A stretch of 64,000 nucleotides of DNA from Hyaloraphidium curvatum (GCA_025558095.1 JAIVFI010000034.1:310001-374000); one strand, 5' to 3'. Positions 32,380 through 43,206 are shown, counted from the stretch's first letter. A program made the numbers and translations. Notes: generated by a model not told the origin, from the sequence alone.

Positions 32380-33514
32380 ATGGCCTCCACGGCGGCCGCT
32401 GCTGGCCCGCCGGCCGCCGCTGCGCCCGAACCTCCGAAGTCGCTGTGGGGCCAAGTCAAGCATTATACGATGGCCTTCCTGCGCTGGCTGAGCCACCCCA
32501 TGAACATGCTTGAGTTCCTCCTGCTGCTCACGATCGTTGCCTCGGGTGCGCTCCTGGTGGGTCGGGGCCGGTGCTCGTCCATTCGCGGCACTCACCTTCT
32601 CGTGTCTCGTCCCGCCTCCTTCCCTGCTACAGGTCATGTGCCTCCTCCGCTTCCCCTTCTGCCGCGACTGGCCGCAATCGCAGGTCGACTACTGGGTCGA
32701 AGTGTGCAGCCAGCTGCTCAACGCGTGCTTCACCTTCAACGCGCTGCGCTTCTTCATCCCGCGCGGGATCCAGCTGGACCGCTGCGTCAAGATGAACAAG
32801 GCGCGCAAGGCGGGGGACTGGGCGACCTACGACATGAGGGAGGCGCAGCTGCTGGTGCCGTACCCGGGGGTCGTGTGCTCGCTGACACCCGAGGAGGCCG
32901 AGGCGAGGAAGGCGTACCATGCCGCGCGGAGGGCGGAGGAAGGGGACGTGCCGCTGGAGAACCTGGGCAAGGACGCGGCGGACAAGGGGGCATCGGACGC
33001 GGGAACGCTCGACAAGGCGCCGAACGGCGCCCTCGCCGTTCCGGCACCGGGCGAAAAGGCGGCCGAGGCGGCGCCGGCCAGCCCCACCGGTGCGACGAGA
33101 AGAGTGTCGCTGACGCGCTCGCAATCGCTCGTCGATTTGGCGGGCCAGAAGACCCATTCCTTTGAGGGAGACCCGGATGCAAAGGAGGCCGCGGCCGAGT
33201 ACGTTGCGGCGCTGGAGGCGCCCGTTGCGGTGGCGGAAGCGCCCCCGGCGCACGGCCCGCCGCCGTACCCCATCCCCTGGATCAACATGTTCTGGATCCT
33301 CATGCTGCTCAACATGAACTGCCATTTCCAGTGGCCGATGGCCGCCGTGATGTGGGCCTGGGCGGGGGACTATGGAAGCCGGCCGTTCTGGGTCGTGGCG
33401 CTGTTCCTCGTGCTCTCCTTCTCGTGCATGTTTGCGGGCTTCGGCTGGCTCTTTTACTACTCGTGGAAGAACAACAGGGAGTGGAAAGCAAAGCAGGCGG
33501 CCCACCAGGCATGA
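32380..33514 (+). CDS. DUF2985-like membrane protein
   Basis: Exons 32380-32556 and 32633-33514 (intron 76 nt) encode 352 residues. The N-terminus is Ala/Pro-rich. A membrane helix (MLEFLLLLTIVASGALLVMC) precedes DYWVEVCSQLLNACFTFNALRFFIPRG, whose W.E...Q.LNA.F pattern resembles the fungal DUF2985/PLAC8-related family. A charged, Ala-rich cytosolic loop follows with a Ser-rich site (RRVSLTRSQSLVDL) typical of basophilic kinase targets. The last 100 residues have a WINMFWILMLLNMNCHFQWPM block and two more membrane helices. No enzymatic motif is seen. The family name rests on pattern memory and should be treated as moderate. Confidence 0.6.
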
Positions 33515-33658
33515 GGTCATCCCTCTCTCGTCTATCACTGGCTCATTTGGGTTGATTACACTATATGGGCCGTCATGGCGCGGTATCTTTGGAAATGTAG
33601 AAGGGGCCGCATGGCCTGAAATGGCTTGAAATGTGGTGTTGAATGGTCCGAATGAGAA

Positions 33659-34646
33659 TCAGATGTCGACAAAGACCGAGGCCCCTCCCTTCTCGTCCGG
33701 CACGCAGGCGTCGAAGAACACGCGACCCAGCCCGTCCGGCAGCGGCGACTCCTTCAGCACCGCGTACTGCTCCGGCGTGAGCTCGAACAGCGTGTGCCTC
33801 CCCTCGGCCGGCCTCTCGCCCGACGGGGCGCACTTTTCCAGGCCGGGGACGAGGTACTCGCTGAGCGGCGCCGGGCACCAGGGTGCGCGGTCGTAAGTGA
33901 AGTAGTCCTCGACGATTTCGGTGCCGGCAGGCAGATCGCGCGCGGCGACGGTGACCTGGTAGCCGTTGACGAGGCGGAAGACGGAGGTGGGAGACTCGGA
34001 GTGGTTCAGGTAGCGCCCGCCGTCCAAGATGAACATCAGCGCGTTCTTGGGTTCTTCGTAGTAGCAGTAGCAATGCATTGCGTCGCAGAGAGGCCCGTAT
34101 CTCTCGGGGTGGAGATTGGCGGCCCAAAGCAGGAGGTCGTGGTTTGCCTTGGTGACGCGCAGCACCTTCTTGTCGTCCAGGAACCAGAAGATCTACCGGA
34201 AACGGGCGTCAGGGCGTCAAAAAGTGGCCGCGAAGCAAGGCTGCTACCTGTCCCTCCTGCAGCGGCGCTGTCGTGAAGGTGCCAAGGCCATGGATATGCG
34301 ACACGCGGTTTTCGATGAGTTTGGGGAGCCCGGCGAGTTCTGCGGGCAGCTCCCGGCGGCCGGCGACTTGTACAGACGCAGCCTGGGTCGCATGGCTGCC
34401 GATGATAGGCGCCATTCGATTTTGGCCGGGGGTGAGCTTCGGGGAACGTGGCGGTGCGACGATGATTATCTGATCACGAGTCCGATCACAGCTTCTCCGT
34501 TCCTTCGCGCCACCCACAGACCGCATGCCACGAAGAGAGGCAATGATACCGCTGTCAGCGCACAGTGCGGCAACTGCTCGTAGATTGCGGGCGAGCGGAG
34601 GCTGGATGCCGCCGGCCTGCACGGATTGCAAGTGATCTGTCATCAC
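33659..34646 (-). CDS. SET-domain protein
   Basis: Minus-strand exons 34248-34646 and 33659-34192 (intron 55 nt) encode up to 310 residues. The SET domain starts at VSHIHGLGTFTTAPLQEGQ, joins IFWFLDDKKVLRV, and has RYLNHSESPTSVF, the NHS-containing cofactor/substrate motif, then VTVAARDLPAGTEIVEDYFTYDRAP with the conserved GxEIxxDY. SET domains methylate lysines on histones or other proteins. The ending lacks an obvious post-SET Cys cluster. The N-terminus is uncertain: Met at 34646, or at 34418 (MAPIIGSHATQ). A distinct substrate is not predictable. Confidence 0.75.
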
Positions 34647-34849
34647 CAGTCACCGTCCATCGTGCCGTCCCAGCGGATCCTCAGCGCGTTCAGACTCCAG
34701 CAGCTAGGAGACTGCCATTCAGACCATGCTAGTGGATGTGATGTTACCTACTACTGGTGGGCGGGCATATGGTCGTGCTGATCGTGTCCGAAGTGGCGGC
34801 GCCCCAATCGCCGCCGCGCCGCCCGCCCTCCTGCCACTTTTCGCTGCCA

Positions 34850-35548
34850 ATGGGCAACCGGCATACGTTCACGCCGACGCCGGCCGAGAACACCGCGCGC
34901 GCGCTGGAGCTGCGGGGCGCGATCCAGCGGCTGCTCGCCGCGGTGCCGCCGCTGCCCGCCTCGGACGCCGACGGACCGCCCGACGTCGCCGCGTGGGACG
35001 CCTTCTGGGCGGCGGGGCAGGCGCTGCTCGACGACGTCGACGAGCTCGAAATCACGGCGCCGATGCTGCGCGAGTCGCGGCTGCCGAAGAGCGTGCGGCG
35101 GCTCGCGCTGGTGCCCGCGCCGTCGTTCCTGCCCTCGCACTCCGACGAGCTCACCGCCCGCTGCCTGGGCTTCCTGCGCCGCTGGAAAGCCGTGCAGGCC
35201 GCCGAGTTCGACGACTCGGAACCCCCGCCGCTCGCGCCGGCGTCGTCCTCCGCGCTGCCGCTGGGCTTGCCCGGCGCGGAGCTCCTGCGCGCAGGCCGCT
35301 CGCACGAGTCGCTGGTGTCGCGGCTGCTGGGCCTAGCGAGGGAGAGGGTGGCCGAGGGCGGGGTGGACAGGGGCTGGCTGCCTGCTGGCGGGTGGGCAAC
35401 GCCGGGAGCCGCGGGTGGCCGGGTCCGGGTGTCGATGACGCTGCGGGACGGACAGGGGGACGGGGAAGGCTCGGACGGAGAGACGTTGGAGCGCGAGGTG
35501 GCGCTGGAGAGCGATTGCCCGCCCCTGGTGCCCGAAGTCGCCCGCTGA
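34850..35548 (+). CDS. TFIIS N-terminal (LW)-like domain protein
   Basis: This single-exon gene encodes 232 residues from MGNRHTFTPTP. The segment from about 45 to 125 has helical repeats with LDDVDELEITAPMLRESRLPKSVRRLA and later SDELTARCLGFLRRWKAVQ. That layout (LxxLxxxxIT..LLxxT.lgK.V..L, then A..L...WK) resembles the TFIIS N-terminal/LW domain that docks on transcription elongation factors such as IWS1, Elongin A or Mediator. No TFIIS zinc ribbon or central domain follows; the remainder is low-complexity Pro/Gly. An in-frame Met at 34757 exists upstream. The assignment is an inference from pattern. Confidence 0.5.
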   Translation: MGNRHTFTPTPAENTARALELRGAIQRLLAAVPPLPASDADGPPDVAAWDAFWAAGQALLDDVDELEITAPMLRESRLPKSVRRLALVPAPSFLPSHSDELTARCLGFLRRWKAVQAAEFDDSEPPPLAPASSSALPLGLPGAELLRAGRSHESLVSRLLGLARERVAEGGVDRGWLPAGGWATPGAAGGRVRVSMTLRDGQGDGEGSDGETLEREVALESDCPPLVPEVAR

Positions 35549-35754
35549 CAACGTGGATGGGCTCTGCCATGGTCGACTCTGGTTTGAAAAAGCTGGACAA
35601 CTTGTGGCGCTGAAAAAGGACTCTTCTAGGTCTTGGTATCGCTCTTTATCAGCGGCATCGCCGCTCAATGACCAATCGTCAGAGATCATATCTCGTGGCT
35701 CGCCATGTCGCCCGTGTCGTCCGCCGTGTCGCAGCAGTCCACCTTGCCGTAGGA

Positions 35755-37561
35755 TCACCTCACCGTGTGTGCCGCAGCCGCCCTCTTGTCGTCATCTTCC
35801 GTCACCCACCCCTCTTCTTCTTCCACCGGCGCAGCAAAGGGCGCCGCAAAGTCCGACGACCTGCTCTGCGCATTCCCGCCCGATACGTCCAGGCCGGTGA
35901 ACAGAGACACCAGTCCTCCCGGGTCGCCGCCCACGCGCCGCTTCTTGGCCTTGATCTTCCTCTTCTTCTTCCTGGCCGTCCTGTTGTGCCCGGGGTCCGA
36001 AAAGTAGGCGAGCAGCGACGCCGTGACGTCCTCGGGCCCCAGTCGGTCCGAATTGGCCTGCTGGCCCGGATGCGGGTCGGGGCACTTGCCGTCCCCATCG
36101 AGGTCGCTGCCAGCGGACCGCGGCTTGCCGTTGGGCCGGGCGCCCTTGCCACCAGCGTGTCCCTTGTGGGCCTTCGGCGTCGCCGGGCGCTCCGCGGGCG
36201 GCCCGTCCATTTCCCAGTCGGATTCGTCGTCGCTCAGCACCCTCTTGCCGCCCTTCTTTTTCGTCGCCGCGGGTGCATGGCCGGGAACCTCGTTCTTGGC
36301 TTTGGCCCGCTCCCTCGCCCTCGCCACGGCCCACCACAGCTTCTGCTCCCCCTCCACGGGCCGCGCGAAAGCCACCGTCCGTCCGCCGAACCCGAACTCG
36401 ATCTCCGCTTCGGCTCCCGGCGTTTCGGGCTCCCGGTTTCCCGCTGCCGTCCGCACGGCCTTCATGGCGCTCATGGCCGAGTTAGCCCACCGTACGGCGC
36501 CCCACGGGTCCCCTGCGCGGTACGCCACCCCGACTGTCCTGCCGAACCGGGACAACCACCGCTCGAGATCCATCCTCGACGGCGGAGGCTCGTCGGCTTC
36601 GGAAGAGAGGCGGAAGAGAGTGATCCGATCGGGCTCGTAATCGACCGTGAGGATCGCGGACCAATCCGGCGGCGTCGGAGGCAGGGGGAGGGAAGAGGTG
36701 ATGGTGCCCGGCAAGCCGACGTGCACGGGGTCGCCCTGGAGGGAGAGGTCCGCGGCCAGCACGCCGAGGGCTGCCCCCGGGTTCTCAAGGATGACCTCGT
36801 ACCGGCCACGGCCGAGGTTCGAGATGCGGCGCGGAGGGCAGGGTGGGCCCCCGGCCGAGGCGTGGGGAAGGAGCAGGGCAGTGAGGTCTAAAGGGGTGAG
36901 GCCGTCTGGTAGATTGTACTGAGGTGATCCGAGAGGGGAAGTGGGGTGAGAACGGAGATCTCCACTGTGAATGGCGAGGACGGCAGAAACCCACGCATTC
37001 GATCGCGTAGTCGCCCGATGCGGCTCCATCGACGATGCTTGCGGTACCCGCGTGTGTGACGCGCCTGCGCAGCCAGAGCGAACCCCGCGCGTTGGCGAGC
37101 AGCGCCGATTCATCAGTCCGCCCTTCCAGCAGTTCCTCCAGCGTGTGCAGCTCCAGAAACGATGTGCAGTGATCTCTGACTGCCGCGGCGAGGCGATCCG
37201 CCGCCTCCGCCGGGGACAGGGCCGGCCGCGGGGCGCCGTGCGAGTCGGCCGTGCCGGGCGGGTCCAGCAGCCGCAGCAGCGCGCGAACGCGCTTGAAGTC
37301 GGCCAGAAAGCGGAGCGGCAGGTTTCCCTCGTTGCAGAGGCGCCTCCACGCGTCCTTTGTGGGCTGCTTCAGCTTCCCCTTCCTGCCATCCCCGCCGACC
37401 AGCCGCTCCTGCGCCTGCGCCGTCGCCGCGCTGCCGAGGTGATTTCGGAGCTCGCCATCGGTGAAGTACGAGGCAAGGAGCTCCCGCAGCCGCGCCCTCC
37501 CTTTCTCCCCTCTCCCCCCCCCCCCTTCTTCCTCTCCCTCCTTTTTTTCGTTCTTCCCCAT
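35755..37561 (-). CDS. Unrecognised protein with basic C-terminus
   Basis: Minus-strand exons 36995-37561 and 35755-36918 give 576 residues. The intron (76 nt) is needed because it joins YAIEC to YNLPDGLTPLDLTALL in phase. The N-terminus is Lys/Glu/Gly-rich and includes a run of glycines encoded by about ten C on the plus strand. A helical region (WRRLCNEGNLPLRFLADFKRVRALLRLL) follows. Middle strands include RYEVILENPGAALGVLAADL and WSAILTVDYEPDRITLF. The C-terminus has a strongly basic cluster (RKKKRKIKAKKRR), a likely nuclear or nucleolar signal, and an acidic end. I do not recognise it. A nuclear location is inferred. Confidence 0.5.
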
Positions 37562-37815
37562 CGCTGTCGGCTGCGCGGGGGAGGAGACGAGTCCGGCAGG
37601 CTGGCTGGCGCTCGCGAATCCCGGACGCGAACGTCGGCCGCGTGGAAATGAAAAATGATACGATGGAATGACGCGCTCGAAAGGCCACGCCGGGCAGTGC
37701 GTCGCGGGAGGCGACGTGAAGCGGAGCGCGAGTCCATCGTCAACCCAACCCACCCGGGAGCCTAAACTCGCCCCGGTGCACCCCGAACACTAACCGCTGG
37801 ATCCCCCGCGCCGTC

Positions 37816-38808
37816 ATGGACGTCCTGAGCCGCATCTGGGGCTTCTTTGCCCCTCGGGCCGACCTCGCCGGCCGCGCCGTCTTTGTCTCCGGATGCGATT
37901 CAGGCCTCGGCGCAGCGCTGGTCGCGCAGCTCGCCACACAGGGCGCGCGCGTCTTCGCGGCGTGCCTGACCGACGAGGGCGCGCAGCGGCTGGCCGGCCT
38001 GGCAAACGTGGCCCCGCTGAGGCTGGACGTGACCGATCCGGCGCAAATCGCAGATGCCGTGCGAACCGTCGAGCGTCTGCTCGACGGCGAGCCGCTGCAC
38101 GGCCTCGTGCTCAACGCGGGGGTAGCCCGTTCCTTCTTGCTGGAGTGGTCGAGCCCGTCGGACATTGCCGCCGAGCATGCGGTCAATTTTCAGGAAGGCG
38201 TGGTGTCAATGGTTCACTCCTTCCTTCCCCTCCTTCGATCGTCGGGACACCGTTCCCGTGACTCCCGATCCCCACCTCCGAGAATAGTCTGCATCTCCTC
38301 CATCTCGGCGCTGTACCCAATCGCCACCTTCTCGGGCTACTCGTCGAGCAAGGCCGCCGTTAGGGCCTTCTGCAAAGCGATCGCGATCGAGCTCGACTGG
38401 CACAACATCCGGGTCTCGTGCGTGATCCCGGGGGCCCACAAATCCCCAATGACCGAGCAGTTAGACGTGCGGCCTGCCAGGGCATGGGAGAGGCTGGATC
38501 CCCGGACAAAGGCGGCGTACGGGGAAAAGTTCTACGCCTCGCTGCTGGAGCAGTTGGAGAACACTCGCAGGTTCTCGGTCCTGCCACCGATCTCGAGTGC
38601 GGCGGAGCGGACCGCGGACGTACTGGCCAGGTGGACCCCGCCCGGAGAGGTCTTTGTCGGCTGGGATTGCTATCTCTTCTGGATCCTCGAATGGCTTCCG
38701 TGGCGATGGCAGGTCGCGGCTGGGAGGGCGTTCGCTGGCATGGTGGAAACGCCTGCGTTCCTGCTGCCCGCAGGCACGTCGCAAGACAGAGAAAACAAGT
38801 CTGAGTGA
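37816..38808 (+). CDS. Short-chain dehydrogenase/reductase, RDH/17beta-HSD-like
   Basis: This single-exon gene encodes 330 residues. The cofactor loop SGCDSGLG (residues 25-32) is the variant typical of SDR9C retinol/hydroxysteroid dehydrogenases (TGCDSGFG). LDVTD (near 70) and LNAG (near 99) support the Rossmann fold, and the catalytic Tyr175 and Lys179 occur in GYSSSKAAV, with Ser near 161. The acid residue that ends strand 2 is not obvious, so NAD versus NADP cannot be assigned. A hydrophobic C-terminal stretch (CYLFWILEWLPWRW) suggests membrane association. The likely substrate is a lipid alcohol or sterol; this is inference from family. Confidence 0.85.
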   Translation: MDVLSRIWGFFAPRADLAGRAVFVSGCDSGLGAALVAQLATQGARVFAACLTDEGAQRLAGLANVAPLRLDVTDPAQIADAVRTVERLLDGEPLHGLVLNAGVARSFLLEWSSPSDIAAEHAVNFQEGVVSMVHSFLPLLRSSGHRSRDSRSPPPRIVCISSISALYPIATFSGYSSSKAAVRAFCKAIAIELDWHNIRVSCVIPGAHKSPMTEQLDVRPARAWERLDPRTKAAYGEKFYASLLEQLENTRRFSVLPPISSAAERTADVLARWTPPGEVFVGWDCYLFWILEWLPWRWQVAAGRAFAGMVETPAFLLPAGTSQDRENKSE

Positions 38809-38876
38809 GCATTGCGCTGGTTGCTGGCGAGGGTGGTGGCGGGTAACCATATCTAATTGACGCCGGTATCTGGATA

Positions 38877-41246
38877 TCAGTTCACGGCCCACTCCACGAG
38901 CGAGACCACGCGCTCCCCCAGCTCCTCGTCCTCGCCCGGTCCCATCCACCCGACCACCACGTCCGAGTCCCGGACCTGCACCGTCACCCCGCCGCCCTTG
39001 CCCACGCGCAGCACCCTCCCCGCCTCCCCATCGGCTTCCTCTGCCGCCACGTCGGGCAAAAACCGCGCAATCGCCTCGGCCAGCTTGCCCCTGATCCCGT
39101 CGCGGACCTCAGGCGTGGTGAACCCCGACCCGGGGGGCGGGCGCACCTCGAAAGGTTTGCGAACGACGTTGGCGACCGATCGCGGCGGCATCCCGTGCTT
39201 CTTCTGCGCCGTGGCAGGGGAGAGGAACGCGAGCGCGCCAAAGTCAGCCGCGCGGGCTGGCTTCCTGCGCGGCGGCCTGGACCGCGGGGGGGCGCCGCCG
39301 TCCGAATCCTCGCCCGGGTCGGGCGTGGCGGCTTCGTTCGGATCACCGATTTGCAGCTGATCGTCCAGGCGGTGCGCGAACGCGCCAAACTCGGGGTCCT
39401 CGAACACCTCGCGGGGCGGTTCCGGTGCCGGCGTGGACGGGGCTTCCGATGCCGTTCCAGTGCCGCGCTCCGACCCGGCGTCCGTCGCCGTCGCTTCGCC
39501 ACCCTCGCCCTCGTCCGAGCCCGGGTCGCGCTCGCGCTTGTCCCTGCGATCCCATTCCAGAACCCCGCGCACGGGCAGGCTCTGCACGGGCTTGATGTCG
39601 GCCGCCTTCCAGTTTCCCGACTTGAGCAGCTTCCTCATGCTCAGCCTTCGCTCAGTCCAAGCCTTTTCGATCAGTCCCTCCTCAACCCGGACCCCGGAAA
39701 TCTCCCGGCTGGCAGGCACCGAGACAGTCTCGCCGTTGGCGGGGAAGTAGGCCGCGATCCCGAGCTCCTGGTTGATGCGCTGCTTCAGGAAGGCCATCTT
39801 GTGCTTCTCCCCGTGCACCAGCACGACGCTCCTCGGTTCGCACATCCTGACAAGCTGCAGGATCCCCTTGGCGTCCGCGTGCGCCGAGAAACTCAGGTTC
39901 TCCACGGCCATGTTGACCGTCACGTGCGTCCAGCGGTCCACGTCGATCTGCCGGTTCCCGGCCAGCACCTTGGCCCCGACGGTGCCGGGCACGCAGTATC
40001 CGGGCATGATGACCATGTTGCGCGGGTCGCCGCACCATTTCTTGAAGGCCTCGAGGCTCGTCCCGGCGTGCAGCATTCCGGGCGTCGCAAAAAGGACCAT
40101 GGGACCCTCGCGCTCGTACGACAGGCCGTGGTCCTCGAGCGCGCGCACGTGGTTGAATCCGAAAGGATTGCGGTCCACGAAGGTGCGCTTGATCTTCTGG
40201 TTGGTCCACTGCACGAACAGCTTGTAGTACTCGTTGGCGCGCGCGGTCATGCCCTGCGAAAAGTAGACGGGGATGTGCGAAAGCTGCATGCGCTCCCAGA
40301 ACGAGTCGACGAGGATGCAGAGCTCCTGCGCGCGGCCGAGGGCAAAGACGGGGATCAGCACCTTGCCGCCGTTCTTGACGCAGTTGTAGATCTTTTGGAG
40401 GAACTCGCGTTCGCGCGAGCGCTTCGAGTCCCGTATCGTCGTCGCGTACGTGGTCTCGGTGATGAGCACGTCGGGCCGGCAACGGTCGATCCACGCCGAA
40501 CCCAGGTGCCGGTCCGGGGTCATGTTGTAATCGCCCGTGTAGACAACCGACTGGTTGCCCGAGCGGATGTGGAACATGGCCGCGCCGAGCACGTGGCCGG
40601 CGTAGTAGCACTTAATTTCCAGGTCGTCGGCCACCTTGATCACCTGTCCGAGGTCCACGGCGATCACCTTGTCCATGCAGCGCGCCACGTTCTCGGCCGT
40701 GAAGAAGCGCAGCGGGACCTCTTCCGGCTCCGGCGTCGCGCCGTCGGGGGCCTGCGCCCTCGTGCGTGCGGCCTCGTTCTCGGCAGCCGTCTGCCGTCCC
40801 GTGACGATCCGCCGGAAATCTTCCAAGAGCAGCGGGCAGATGGCTTTGGTTGGGTAGGTCATGTACACGGGGCCGCGGTACCCGACCACCTCCGTGAGGT
40901 ACGGCAGGCCGCCGCAGTGGTCCAGGTGGAAGTGCGAGATGATGACGCAGTCGAGCTCGTCCGTCAAGTCCTTGTCCTTGGCGATGAACGAGAAGTCCGG
41001 GAACCGCCGCTCGTCGGTGTAGCCCATGTCTGCCCGTGGACGGTGAGGCGGGCGGAACGGCTCATCCGGGGCGCAGACACCCACGCATACCGCAATCGAG
41101 CATGATGCGTTTGCCATTGAGCCGCAGGAGGATGCACGACCGGCCGACGTCCTGCCCTGCGCCTGTCGCGGGGCGCGTGAGCGACGCCGGGGGACGCGTT
41201 AGCCCGCCTCACCGAGCGGGATGACCTCGATGTGAGGCAGAGCCAT
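38877..41246 (-). CDS. INTS11: Integrator complex endonuclease subunit INTS11
   Basis: Minus-strand exons 41213-41246, 41085-41162 and 38877-41029 give 754 residues. The N-terminus [12 protein letters not shown] joins [14 protein letters not shown] and then [22 protein letters not shown], which identifies INTS11 rather than CPSF73. The metallo-beta-lactamase HFHLDH motif lies at residues 70-75. The beta-CASP part includes [32 protein letters not shown], and [15 protein letters not shown], followed by [10 protein letters not shown]. Integrator cleaves nascent snRNA and paused transcripts. A Ser/Pro/Glu-rich linker and a shorter C-terminal domain complete it. Two of the three exons are only 34 and 78 nt and were found by phase. 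Confidence 0.93.
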
Positions 41247-41355
41247 CGCGTCGACGCGTCGGGACGCTCAGCTCCCCGCGTGCCCGCCGGACGATGTTTG
41301 ATGTTTGGACGCGCGGCAACAGCGCACCACCCCACCTCACCAGGAACGCGTGCTC
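41247..41355. promoter_or_regulatory. Divergent promoter region, INTS11 / MoaD
   Basis: The INTS11 start and the proposed MoaD start are 109 bp apart and divergent. No core element is evident; this call rests on orientation. Confidence 0.35.
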
Positions 41356-41731
41356 ATGTCGGTGGGCTGTGCATCCTCTTCGGCGTCTTCTCGCTGCTGC
41401 GTCTGACACCAGGATTCGCCCTCCCGGGCGGCGGCGTGGGGCCGACTGTCTCCCGCAGGTCCGCATCCTCTACTTCGCGTCCGCCCGCGATGCGGTCGAC
41501 GGGGTCCGGGAAGAGCACGTTGCTCTTCCGAGCACCGGCGATGGCGAAGTTGCCGGCATGTCGGTGCGGGACTTTGTCGCGTGGACCGTCGACCGGCGGC
41601 CAGGACTGCGGAAGCTGCTGGAGACCATCCTCGTCGCCCTGAACGAGGAATACGTGGAGCTGGACGACGCCGAGACAAAAGTGCATTCCGGCGATGTCTT
41701 TGCATTCATCCCGCCCGTTTCCGGCGGATGA
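41356..41731 (+). CDS. MoaD/MOCS2A molybdopterin synthase sulfur-carrier subunit
   Basis: Exon 2 (41459-41731) is secure: RILYFASARDAVDG and VALNEEYVELDD lead to the terminal GDVFAFIPPVSGG, whose C-terminal Gly-Gly is thiocarboxylated and inserts into MoaE to add sulfur to precursor Z. The total length of about 92 residues is normal. Exon 1 is a proposal: an ATG-TCG at 41356-41361 spliced by a 97-nt intron, which restores MSVRILYF. The ORF is also open upstream without splicing, but that version would carry about 55 unrelated residues. The organism therefore probably makes molybdenum cofactor. A partial copy of its tail lies directly downstream. Confidence 0.82.
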
Positions 41732-41817
41732 CCTCATACTCACTGGAGCTGGATGGTGCCCAGACCGAACTGCACTGTGGCGACGTCTTTGCATTCTCGC
41801 CACACGCAGCCGGATGA
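41728..41817 (+). repeat. Degenerate tandem copy of the MoaD C-terminal coding segment
   Basis: Starting at an ATG that overlaps the MoaD stop (GGATGA), 29 codons read MTSYSLELDGAQTELHCGDV followed by FAFSPHAAG. This repeats the real tail at about 41650-41731 (YVELDDAETKVHSGDVFAF). The copy ends in Ala-Gly rather than Gly-Gly. More GGATGA-xx-GCCTA strings follow up to about 41850. It reads as a local partial duplication, not an independent gene. Confidence 0.65.
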
Positions 41818-41937
41818 CTGCCTACGGTGGATGACCGCCTACTCGCCGTCGCCGAATATCCAGAACGGGAGGAACCAGCTTCCGCCCGAGCCGGATGAGT
41901 GCCTGGAGAAGAAATCAAAGTCTGTGCCGGCAAGCGA

Positions 41938-43133
41938 TCAGGATCCCTTGCGACCAGCAGGGACAGCGCCAGAACACCCACCGATCGTCACTGCGGCCGC
42001 CAGGGCCACGCTTCTCTCGTCGAGACTGAGCCCCGTGGCCTCGCCGTCCTGCTCGAGACCGTCCATTCGGAGGACGTACACACCGGTGTCGGTGAAGATC
42101 TCGCGGACGAACCCGGAGAAGTTGCGGTTGATGGTGCCCGTGAGGCGACCGTCTTTGCTAGTCATCGTGAAATCCCAAGACAAGAAAGGCGCGTCGATCC
42201 GGGCGAACTGTGTCTTGTTCACGAACAGCTCGTACTGGCGGCGGAAGATGTGGAAGATCTGATGGACCTCGCCTATAAGGTTGTCTTCCGGGTCGAAAAC
42301 GTAGACTTTGGAGTTGATCCACGTGAAGGGCCGGTAGATCTTCAGGGCCAAATTGCCATTTGCGTCGACCAAGAAAGCCGTGAACTGCCTGTGCGTCCGG
42401 AACAGCTGTCGTTGTATCACGGACAGCATGCCAGCTTCGTGCTCGAGTATCTGGCCAATTTGCTGTCCGTAAACGTCCCGGACCGCGTACTTCCCGTCCA
42501 ACATGTTTGAGCTTCTCAAGAGAACAATCGGCCGAGGCCGCTCACCTTATTTGCTTGCTCGAAGCCGATAAGCAAGTTGATGGCCTCCAACTGCCTTCCG
42601 ATGACAAAAGTGCCATGGTTTAGCACGTTCGCGGCCGGCGAAAGCGCGGTCAGCACGTCGTCAGCCTTTGCTGGAGGCAGCGAAACGACATCCTGGACGA
42701 GTTCAGAGTTCTCCTCAAAAGTCTCCTTCAGCTTCGCAGGTGGCTCCCGAACCCTAACCCTCCTGATGACCGTGGGTCGGCCGGATCGGATCACGCCTCC
42801 CGGGCGGCGCGAGATCCGCTGCTGTTGCGGCGCGACCGATGCGTGGAAATGGCTCATGGCTGCGGGCAAAGTGTTCCGTTGCCGGAAATGGCTCACGGCC
42901 GCGGGCAAAGTGTTCTGCTGCCATGCCAAAGAAGTCCTAGAGTCCCGTCCGAGCGTCGTCGATTGGTGGGCTACGATGGTCCTGGTGGCAGGAACCCGGA
43001 CTCCGTGGAAGCTCCTCGAAGACGACACAGGACTCCTCCCGAGTCTCAAGTTGGGCATCGCAGCAAAGATCTGCAGTTTTTGTCCCTCGCGCAGGAACGC
43101 GAGGGCGCTCGATCCGAAATGGCGCGTCGTCAT
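41938..43133 (-). CDS. Mitochondrial-type phospholipid scramblase
   Basis: Minus-strand exons 42546-43133 and 41938-42489 (intron 56 nt) give 379 residues. The join FEQANK-YAVRDVYGQQIGQI matches the scramblase core, with TAFLVDANGNLALKIYRPFTWINSKVYV, then DGRLTGTINRNFSGFVREIFTDTGVYVLRMD, which carries the C-terminal strand and acidic pattern of the fold. Scramblases move phospholipids between leaflets, and the fungal Aim25/PLSCR3 type acts in mitochondria. The first 90 residues are Arg/Ser-rich with few acids, a presequence-like start. That region has a 13-residue tandem repeat (NTLPAAVSHF and NTLPAAMSHF). No cysteine palmitoylation cluster is seen. Confidence 0.88.
42845..42916 (-). repeat. 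Two-unit 39-bp tandem repeat in the scramblase presequence
   Basis: Two 33-bp units (42845-42877 and 42884-42916) differ at a few positions and recur with 39-bp spacing, so the frame is preserved. They encode NTLPAAVSHF and NTLPAAMSHF. Confidence 0.8.
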
Positions 43134-43206
43134 TGTGCGTGCGTGGAGTTCTGGAGTACTTAGCGTCGCGACCCTGAATCGTCAGATCGTCATCTCTATG
43201 GATACA

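Noticed and set aside
39195-41105. 636-residue plus-strand ORF
   Set aside because: It is exactly antisense to INTS11, whose motifs and exon phases are unambiguous.
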